Source: G963662905 sp963676725
GTDB taxonomy: Bacteria; Bacteroidota; Bacteroidia; Bacteroidales; WRLA01
Direction: 5' to 3'
DNA length: 64,000 bases
Assembly: GCA_963676725.1 (NCBI GenBank)
Contig: OY781463.1
Location: forward strand, 1 to 64,000
Both the position numbers and the translations under genes were made by a program. Below the pieces are notes generated by a model, which was given only the letters and a program-made list of their open reading frames with translations, was not told the DNA's origin and ran no database searches. Shown one piece after another: positions 1 to 5,678 of the stretch; within the stretch, counting starts at the first letter, position 1; each line of letters begins with the position of its first letter.

Positions 1-1
1 T

Positions 2-109
2 TGGCTTTTTATTGGCGGCGACATTATTCAAGGCCCAGATGTAATCCATGGCATTGCGAACGGACATAAAGCAGCAATTGGAATCGATCATTTCCTACAA
101 ACCAAATAA
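2..109 (+). CDS. C-terminal end of a GltD-like FAD/NAD(P) oxidoreductase (5' truncated)
   Basis: An open frame enters from the window edge and stops at a TAA at 107-109, giving 35 residues. It contains the GGD-x(4)-GPDVI and AI-x(3)-HAA-like spacing seen at the C-terminus of the glutamate synthase small-subunit (GltD/PreT-like) flavoprotein family, where this segment closes the FAD site. The stop lies 8 bases before the next gene, so the two are almost certainly co-transcribed. A GltD-like electron-input subunit next to a dihydroorotate-dehydrogenase-like barrel resembles the PreT/PreA arrangement of dihydropyrimidine dehydrogenase. Only the tail is visible, so the exact family (GltD, NfnB or PreT-like) cannot be decided. 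Confidence 0.7.
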   Translation, partial: WLFIGGDIIQGPDVIHGIANGHKAAIGIDHFLQTK

Positions 110-117
110 GAAATCCA

Positions 118-1107
118 ATGATAAATATTGCAACAACATATATGGGCCTGGAGCTGAAAAGCCCTATAATAGTAGGTAGTTCGGGTATAACTGAGCATCT
201 GGATAATCTTGTGGCGGCTGAAAAAGCAGGAGCGGGGGCTGTGATCCTCAAATCGCTTTTCGAGGAGCAAATCCTAATGGATGTTGATGCCGAGCGAGTG
301 AATAATATGTATGGTACGTATGCGAATGAAGAAGCTTATGCACTATATTATTCGCGTAAAAATCATGTAGACAGCTATTTAAAGTTGATTTCCGATGCGA
401 AAAAGGCTATTGATATCCCGGTAATTGCCAGTATCAATTGCGTTAGCGATGGGGAATGGTCGTTTTTTGCAAAAAAAATGCAGGAAGCAGGAGCAGATGC
501 TTTGGAATTAAATATGTTCATTCTGCCCTCAGACCCGGAAGTGGATAGTCAGAAAATTGAAGAAACCTATCTCAGGATTATTGCCAATATCCTAAAAGAG
601 GTCCAGATTCCTGTTTCGGTGAAAATTGGTCATTATTTCACAGATTTTGCGCGATTTGCTAAAAAACTATCGCAAACAGGAATTCAAGGAATGGTTTTAT
701 TTAATCGCTTTTATAGTCCTGATGTAGATTTGGAAAAGGAAAAAATTATTTCGACACATATCTATAGCAATCCCGATGAAAATGCCATGGTTTTGCGTTG
801 GGCTGGCATTCTGAGTCCACTGCTCGATTGTGATATTTCTGCTTCCACAGGCATCCATAATGGTGACGCAGTGATAAAAAATCTATTGGTTGGTGCGCAA
901 AGTGTTCAGCTTGCCAGTATTTTATATACAAAAGGCCTTGGACTTATTACAGAGATGAACGAGCGCCTGGAGGCATGGATGAAGGGGAAAGAATATCAAA
1001 ACCTTAGCGATTTCCGTGGCAAGCTCAGTATGAAGCAGATCGCAAAACCAATGCTTTACGAACGCAGCCAGTTTATGAAGTATTTTTCCGATTCCGGAAG
1101 GAAGTAG
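118..1107 (+). CDS. Dihydroorotate dehydrogenase-like FMN protein
   Basis: This 329-residue protein has the N-terminal SPIIVGSSGIT strand and the (beta/alpha)8 FMN-barrel pattern of the dihydroorotate dehydrogenase superfamily, including the late STGIHNGDAVIKNLLVGA phosphate-binding region. It matches the 'dihydroorotate dehydrogenase-like' subfamily that sits beside GltD-like or pyruvate oxidoreductase genes, not authentic PyrD. Around residues 129-134 (LELNMF), where true enzymes carry the NxSCPN loop with the catalytic Cys or Ser, no such loop is present. It probably acts as a cytoplasmic flavin oxidoreductase with the upstream flavoprotein; the substrate is unknown. The ATG is 8 bases after the preceding stop, so the start is secure. 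Confidence 0.85.
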   Translation: MINIATTYMGLELKSPIIVGSSGITEHLDNLVAAEKAGAGAVILKSLFEEQILMDVDAERVNNMYGTYANEEAYALYYSRKNHVDSYLKLISDAKKAIDIPVIASINCVSDGEWSFFAKKMQEAGADALELNMFILPSDPEVDSQKIEETYLRIIANILKEVQIPVSVKIGHYFTDFARFAKKLSQTGIQGMVLFNRFYSPDVDLEKEKIISTHIYSNPDENAMVLRWAGILSPLLDCDISASTGIHNGDAVIKNLLVGAQSVQLASILYTKGLGLITEMNERLEAWMKGKEYQNLSDFRGKLSMKQIAKPMLYERSQFMKYFSDSGRK

Positions 1108-1146
1108 AGGGTAATTATTAGCGATAAAGCATCCTTATTTTGATGT

Positions 1147-1187
1147 AAACATGGCTATTGCACAATTAGTGCGTAATGGCCATGTTT
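1147..1187. terminator. Bidirectional hairpin between convergent genes
   Basis: Bases 1147-1163 pair with 1169-1187 in a 17 bp stem with one G-T pair and a two-base bulge (GT at 1173-1174) around a five-base loop. A short T run follows on the plus strand. It lies between the DHOD-like gene and the convergent ATPase gene, and the last codons and stop of the ATPase (1166-1187) form part of the loop and one arm. It is likely a shared terminator or 3'-end stabiliser. Confidence 0.6.
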
Positions 1188-2623
1188 TGTGAGGTTTTAT
1201 AGTTATCAACAGCGTTTCTGCCAACAGTATAACAATATAAACTGCTTGGAATAAAAATATATGTCAATCCGTCGTCCTCTTTAATTTCTTCAATATCTAA
1301 TGTTGTTACAAAAGTTTTGGTAAGCGTATTTTTTTTGCAGAACGCTTTGAGTTTTGATAACTTATTCAAACTTTTAACAAATCTATTGCTCCACTTTATC
1401 TCTACAGCCCATTGTGGTTTTTGTTTTTCCAGTGATAAGCAAACAATATCTACTTCGCCTTTATTCCATCGTGCATAATATGGAATAAAATTTGAATTAT
1501 TGCTCCATTGTGAAAATATGGCTGTTTCGACCATGTTCCCGATAAAATCATCATCGCTTTTAATTGGTGAGAATAAAGCAGACCGTAAGGAAGGATTTGT
1601 TAAATAAATTTTAAATACGGTTGCTCTTTTGAATTTTTTGGCACTAATGTCGATTTTATTTACTGTCTTTATTAGAAATGCAGCTTCAAGATATTCGATA
1701 TAGCGTTTTATAGTGTTTTTTGATACACCGGAACTGATTGACAATTCCTCATAGGTAAATTCATTTCCGGAATTATAAGCAATAGTTGTGAAAAGAGAAT
1801 TTAACTCTTGAACATCCTTTATGCCATATAGACTGGGTAAATCACGCAATAAAACTTTATCAATAATGTCATTTCTGATATATCTGCCTGGATCTGATTG
1901 TATTTCTTTTGACAAGGAGACTTCAGGATATCCGCCAAAATTAATATAGTTTATAAATTGCCTGTTTAGTTCAGAGATATTATCAGTATGGTAATATTTA
2001 TTTACAATTCCATGCCTTTCTTTTTCGACAAGTGAAACAAGGTCTGATAAACCATTTAAGTCAATATATTCATGAAATGTTAGAGGTGGAAGCATAAAAT
2101 CCGTAAATCTACCAGCTCCAGATTCTATACTTTTCAGTTTGAGAGCTGCTGCTGCTGATCCGGATACAATGAATTTAATATTGTGATAGCTGTCTACCAG
2201 TGTTTTTAAATGGATTTCCCAATTTTTTAAATATTGGATCTCGTCGAAGATAATATACAGTTTTTCAGAGGGTTTTTGTTTTAAAATATCAAGATAAAGG
2301 AATAATAATTCTTCCAACGACAATCCGTTATAAATCGGATTCTCCACGGATAGATAGCAAATTTTTTCAGGATCATTTCCTTTGTCAATTAAATCTTGGA
2401 TAAGATGAAATAACATAACAGTTTTTCCAATCCTCCGTGGCCCCATTAAAACAATTGCCCTTTTAATGCTGTTTTCGTAGACAAGGGGTGTGAATAGGGA
2501 AAAATAGAGGCGTTTTTTCATGGAGTTATAGTAAGAATCAATCTCGCCGGTACTCCACCAAGGATTTTCAAATCTGATTTTAGTAAAAATTTGTTTTTGT
2601 GAAAATGATTTTAAAGGTGGCAT
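1166..2623 (-). CDS. AAA ATPase with DUF4143 C-terminal domain
   Basis: The 485-residue protein has a Walker A motif GPRRIGKT at residues 61-68, a Walker B IIFDEIQ around residue 125, and a sensor-like VSGSAAAAL segment, as in the AAA_14 family. A winged-helix-like segment follows (about 295-325, EELSISSGVSKNTIKRYIEYL). The C-terminal DUF4143 region shows GEVDIV and VEIKW, compatible with the PD-(D/E)XK-like fold assigned to that domain. These proteins are common accessory genes in Bacteroidota and their function is unknown; roles in DNA binding or toxin-antitoxin-like control have been suggested. The ATG lies only 4 bases from a 31 bp repeat that carries the predicted operator. No membrane segment is seen. 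Confidence 0.85.
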   Translation of the reverse strand: MPPLKSFSQKQIFTKIRFENPWWSTGEIDSYYNSMKKRLYFSLFTPLVYENSIKRAIVLMGPRRIGKTVMLFHLIQDLIDKGNDPEKICYLSVENPIYNGLSLEELLFLYLDILKQKPSEKLYIIFDEIQYLKNWEIHLKTLVDSYHNIKFIVSGSAAAALKLKSIESGAGRFTDFMLPPLTFHEYIDLNGLSDLVSLVEKERHGIVNKYYHTDNISELNRQFINYINFGGYPEVSLSKEIQSDPGRYIRNDIIDKVLLRDLPSLYGIKDVQELNSLFTTIAYNSGNEFTYEELSISSGVSKNTIKRYIEYLEAAFLIKTVNKIDISAKKFKRATVFKIYLTNPSLRSALFSPIKSDDDFIGNMVETAIFSQWSNNSNFIPYYARWNKGEVDIVCLSLEKQKPQWAVEIKWSNRFVKSLNKLSKLKAFCKKNTLTKTFVTTLDIEEIKEDDGLTYIFIPSSLYCYTVGRNAVDNYKTSQNMAITH

Positions 2624-2626
2624 ATT

Positions 2627-2697
2627 AAGTCAGTTCAATAATCTTATTTGCAAATATAAAAATATAAAGTCAATTAACTAATCTTATTTGCAAATAT
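2627..2697. repeat. Two 31 bp direct repeats carrying 12 bp palindromes
   Basis: Copies at 2627-2657 and 2667-2697 match at 28 of 31 bases and start exactly 40 bases apart. The last 19 bases (taatcttatttgcaaatat) are identical in both. Each copy contains the perfect palindrome TATTTGCAAATA, at 2645-2656 and 2685-2696. The repeats fill the space just upstream of the ATPase start codon. Confidence 0.9.
2650..2681 (-). promoter_or_regulatory. Predicted promoter of the ATPase, overlapping operator 1
   Basis: On the minus strand TATATTTGC (2650-2658) is a perfect Bacteroidota -7 element TAnnTTTGC and overlaps the first palindrome (2645-2656). A weak -33 (TTAG, 2678-2681) lies 19 bases upstream, next to the second palindrome (2685-2696). 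The predicted leader is about 20 bases. A dimeric protein bound to both palindromes would cover the -7 and flank the -33, so repression or autoregulation is the likely logic; this is an inference. Confidence 0.55.
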
Positions 2698-2740
2698 GTC
2701 GGATGAGTTATGTGCTTAATCCGGCTCTGTGTAGTGATGT

Positions 2741-2768
2741 TTTGTTTTTGAAAAAATTTGTACCTTCG
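2741..2768 (+). promoter_or_regulatory. Predicted promoter of the DUF6922/AbiEii pair
   Basis: TACCTTCG at 2761-2768 resembles the -7 element TAnnTTTG with one mismatch, and TTTG at 2741-2744 could be the -33, with a rather short 16-base spacer. The start codon at 2783 follows 14 bases later. Confidence 0.4.
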
Positions 2769-2782
2769 CATAAAACAAAGCA

Positions 2783-3076
2783 ATGGATAAACCCAAATTT
2801 AATCAGCGTATTTTCTGGGATGTAGATACAAAAACCCTTGATTATGAGCAACACGCTGCTTTTATTATTGCGAGGGTTTTTGAGCGTGGCGATGTGGAGG
2901 ATATACGCCAATGCCGTCGATTTTATGGCGATGAAAAAGTGCGGGAGGTATTGCTCAATGCAAAGTATCTGCCCGAACATAGGATACATCTTTCAGCAGC
3001 AGTTGTTAACGAACCTTTGGAGGCTTTTAGATGCTACAAACTCAGACAGTCGAACCCGGAACTTTTTCCTTACTAA
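2783..3076 (+). CDS. DUF6922-like small protein (probable partner/antitoxin of AbiEii)
   Basis: This 97-residue protein has the look of the DUF6922 family: an N-terminal FWDVD segment, then YEQHAAFIIARVFERGD and a helical VREVLLNAKYLP stretch. Members are regularly encoded just upstream of, and overlapping, an AbiEii-type nucleotidyltransferase, as here (46-base overlap with the next gene). By analogy with type IV AbiE systems it would be the antitoxin or regulatory partner, but its sequence is unlike the classical AbiEi winged-helix antitoxin and no HTH is obvious. The final residues read through the start region of the toxin gene, which suggests translational coupling. Confidence 0.7.
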   Translation: MDKPKFNQRIFWDVDTKTLDYEQHAAFIIARVFERGDVEDIRQCRRFYGDEKVREVLLNAKYLPEHRIHLSAAVVNEPLEAFRCYKLRQSNPELFPY

Positions 3077-3657
3077 AAGAACTATGCGATATTGCGGAAC
3101 TTCGCAGTTTTGCTTTAGTGGGTGGTACAGCCCTATCACTTAAATTTGGCCATAGAACTTCTGTTGATTTGGATTTTTTTTCAATCAAGAAATTTAATCC
3201 CGAGGAATTAGAAAGCTTGCTCAGTCAAAAATATGTACAAGCGTATGCCGCAGAGGAAGGGCATCGCAAATGGGGACTTTTTTGTCATATTAATAATGTC
3301 AAAACTGATCTGGTGCATTATCCACATCCGCTTATTGAACCGATTGTAGAAATAGATGGGATTCGCATGTATTCCGATCCTGATATTGCGGCTATGAAAA
3401 TCCAAGCCATACTGGGAAGGGCCAGAAAAAAAGATTTTTATGATTTGCACGAACTTTTGCAGCATTATGATTTGCAGCAGATTATTAACTGGCACAAACA
3501 AAAATACCCCAATCAAATGCTGGCGATTAGTATTCCAAATGCCATTACTTATTTTGCAGAAGCTAATGCAGATGCAAACCCAAATAGCATGCTCGACCTA
3601 AGTTGGCAGGATGTCAAAGAAGGAATTGCAAAAGCCGTTCGTGATTTTTTGGCATAA
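3031..3657 (+). CDS. AbiEii/AbiGii-type nucleotidyltransferase (putative toxin)
   Basis: The 208-residue protein carries the nucleotidyltransferase signature of the AbiEii family: LVGGTALSL (GGT at 31-33) followed by HRTSVDLDFF (DLD at 46-48), then a later MKIQAILGRARKKDFYDLHEL helix typical of the family. AbiEii enzymes are minimal nucleotidyltransferases; characterised members modify tRNA or bind GTP and stop growth, giving phage resistance or plasmid maintenance. The start at 3031 is supported by GGAGG at 3019-3023, a strong Shine-Dalgarno unusual for this phylum, inside the upstream gene. The length is normal for the short AbiEii-like group. The natural substrate is not predictable from sequence. 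Confidence 0.85.
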   Translation: MLQTQTVEPGTFSLLKELCDIAELRSFALVGGTALSLKFGHRTSVDLDFFSIKKFNPEELESLLSQKYVQAYAAEEGHRKWGLFCHINNVKTDLVHYPHPLIEPIVEIDGIRMYSDPDIAAMKIQAILGRARKKDFYDLHELLQHYDLQQIINWHKQKYPNQMLAISIPNAITYFAEANADANPNSMLDLSWQDVKEGIAKAVRDFLA

Positions 3658-3691
3658 TGCTACGAGATCCATTTCCCTTCCCGTACATCTA

Positions 3692-4540
3692 TATCCCTCT
3701 TAGCGTCTTAGCGCCTTTGCGTGAGCAATTTTCCATCCCTCCATCGTATCCCCCTTAGCGCCTTTGCGTCTTTGCGAGAGCAATTCCCCAACCCTCCATC
3801 GTATCCCCTTAGCGTCTTAGCGCCTTTGCGTGAGCAATTTTCCAACCCTCCATCGTATCCCCTTAGCGTCTTAGCGTCTTTGCGTGAGCAATTCCCCAAC
3901 CCTCCATCGTATCCCCTTAGCGTCTTAGCGCCTTTGCGTGAGCAATTTTCCAACCCTCCATCGTATCCCCTTAGCGTCTTAGCGCCTTTGCGTGAGCAAT
4001 TTTCCATCCCTCCATCGTATCCCCCTTTGCGTCTTAGCGTCTTTGCGAGATCCATTTCCCATCCCTCCATCGTATCCCACTTAGCGTCTTAGCGTCTTTG
4101 CGAGATCCATTTCCCGACCCTCCATCGTATCCCTCTTAGCGTCTTAGCGCCTTTGCGAGATCCATTTCCCATCCCTCCATCGTATCCCCCTTAGCGCCTT
4201 TGCGTCTTTGCGAGAGCAATTCCCCAACCCTCCATCGTATCCCACATAGCGTCTTAGCGCCTTTGCGAGATCCATTTCCCGACCCTCCATCGTATCCCAC
4301 TTAGCGTCTTAGCGTCTTTGCGAGATCCATTTCCCGACCCTCCATCGTATCCCTCTTAGCGTCTTAGCGCCTTTGCGAGATCCATTTCCCATCCCTCCAT
4401 CGTATCCCCCTTAGCGCCTTTGCGTCTTTGCGAGAGCAATTCCCCAACCCTCCATCGTATCCCACATAGCGTCTTAGCGCCTTTGCGAGATCCATTTCCC
4501 GACCCTCCATCGTATCCCCCTTAGCGTCTTTGCGTGAAAT
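3692..4540. repeat. Tandem array of about 16 units of 54-55 bp
   Basis: The core CCATCGTATCCC starts at 3741, 3796, 3850, 3904, 3958, 4012, 4067, 4122, 4177, 4232, 4287, 4342, 4397, 4452 and 4507: 15 copies with periods of 55, then 54 (four times), then 55. Each unit also has TTAGCGTCTTAGCG(C/T)CTTTGCG and one of two variable arms (GAGCAATTTTCC / GAGATCCATTTCCC). Bases 4063-4298 are repeated exactly at 4283-4518, a 220 bp (four-unit) higher-order duplication. GCGTCTTAGCG-type intergenic repeats are common in Bacteroidota. There are no unique spacers, so it is not CRISPR. Reading frames inside it are a by-product of the 18-codon period in the 54 bp units. Confidence 0.95.
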
Positions 4541-4551
4541 CTTCCCTCACC

Positions 4552-4797
4552 TCAACCCACTACACATCCATTCGAGATTTTCAGCACAAATACGGCCTTT
4601 TCCGTCTCAAATACTTTTTTCGATGCAGCACTAATTGCGGGCATTACCGCTTCAAAATCCCCAAGAATCAGAGTGCTCATTGCTGAGGTTTCTATTTGCA
4701 AAGCCTTATTTTGTTGGAGCTCTTCCAAAAAATTATTCACCAATGCACCATATTCTTCTTTCAATGGATAGAGGCTTATTTCAACAGATATCGTCAT
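4552..4797 (-). CDS. YkoF/MTH1187-like thiamine-binding family protein
   Basis: The 81-residue protein begins with ISVEISLYPL and contains ETSAMSTLILGDFEAVMPAI, the pattern of the YkoF/DUF77-like ferredoxin-fold family, whose members bind thiamine or hydroxymethylpyrimidine and often have the form I-S-x-E-x-S-L-Y-P-L. It ends with ISNGC, also typical. It lies 3 bases after the methyltransferase stop and is surely co-transcribed with it. No transporter or thiamine gene is adjacent, so the ligand and role are uncertain. The tandem array begins about 10 bases beyond its stop. Confidence 0.7.
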   Translation of the reverse strand: MTISVEISLYPLKEEYGALVNNFLEELQQNKALQIETSAMSTLILGDFEAVMPAISAASKKVFETEKAVFVLKISNGCVVG

Positions 4798-4800
4798 AAT

Positions 4801-5454
4801 TTATAGGGTTTTGCGTACTAATGTTGCAAAAAAACAGGCTTCTTTTTTCATCTGTTCTTTATCCTGGTTTTGCTCATCTATTATTCGCCCGTTTTTCAAT
4901 AATACTGCAGGTATAATTTTGGGTTCTCCAAATCGACTCAGCCTTTTGTTAAGGTTTTCCCAGGTAAAAAAGTCCGCTGCAGCAAAGGTTTCATTAGCAT
5001 CTTTTTGTTGTCCCATTTCGCTTTCACTATTGAGGCAACCTGCGAGAAAATATCCTCCGGGCTCAAGAATACGATAAATTTCTTCAAAAAGTCTATCCTG
5101 ATTTTCAGTAAATTCGAGGGATGTAATAGCAAAGACATGCTTTTGGGATGCATCCTTAAAAGTATTGTTCAAAAAATCCATTTGCTCAAATTTCGCGTGC
5201 GGAATGCTTTTTTCGATTGCCTTTTGCAGCATCGCCGATGAAAGGTCAATTCCATGAACGGAAAAGCCGTGTTCTACAAAAAATTGCGTCCAATGTCCTG
5301 TTCCACAACCAATTTCCAGAATTTCCCCTTTCGGTATTTCCAACATCAATTGTGATATTTCGGCTTTTTCGATGCGATCCACTTCCATTCCAAAAGGGCT
5401 TGAATAATAATTATCATATTGTTCTGCTTCTTTCGAGAAATCAAATTTTTTCAT
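4801..5454 (-). CDS. SAM-dependent class I methyltransferase
   Basis: A 217-residue Rossmann-fold methyltransferase: motif I is ILEIGCGTGHW (about residues 45-55), motif II lies near HGFSVHGIDLSSAML, and the post-motif QMDFLNNTF gives the third SAM contact. It belongs to the UbiE/Methyltransf_11-type group, whose substrates range over quinones, small molecules and metalloids; nothing here fixes the substrate. First gene of a two-gene minus-strand unit with the YkoF-like protein, so a shared small-molecule task is possible. No signal peptide, hence cytoplasmic. Confidence 0.85.
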   Translation of the reverse strand: MKKFDFSKEAEQYDNYYSSPFGMEVDRIEKAEISQLMLEIPKGEILEIGCGTGHWTQFFVEHGFSVHGIDLSSAMLQKAIEKSIPHAKFEQMDFLNNTFKDASQKHVFAITSLEFTENQDRLFEEIYRILEPGGYFLAGCLNSESEMGQQKDANETFAAADFFTWENLNKRLSRFGEPKIIPAVLLKNGRIIDEQNQDKEQMKKEACFFATLVRKTL

Positions 5455-5616
5455 GGCTTATTGTTTTATTTTTGAATCATACACTCATTCTTTTATTGAG
5501 TTTTTCATACTCAATACGAGCTTTCGTGAATGATAGTGGATACAAAGATAAAATGATTTTTTGGGGAGATCTTTTTTATAAGCCCCCGTATGGAGCAAAT
5601 TGGTTTTGCAAGTCAT

Positions 5617-5656
5617 AAAAAAACGGCTGCCCTATTTGATTTCAAAGGACAGCCGT
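5617..5656 (-). terminator. Rho-independent terminator of the pyrH-DPP unit
   Basis: On the minus strand an 11 bp stem (5646-5656 with 5623-5633, one G-T pair) is followed by a run of seven T (5617-5623 as A on the plus strand). It lies about 20 bases past the stop of the DPP gene. Confidence 0.85.
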
Positions 5657-5678
5657 GTATAAAATTTTTGTCAGATTA

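Noticed and set aside
2708..2989. A 93-residue minus-strand frame over the DUF6922 gene and its promoter.
   Set aside because: Antisense to a better-supported gene, with no conserved features and no start signal.
3708..4092. Open frames on both strands (about 120 residues) with an 18-residue internal repeat.
   Set aside because: They lie wholly in the tandem array; the period of 54 bases equals 18 codons, so open frames arise by default and end where the period becomes 55. No start signal or known family.
3692..4540. CRISPR array.
   Set aside because: Units are repeated in full, including the arms between cores; there are no unique spacers, and no cas genes are present.
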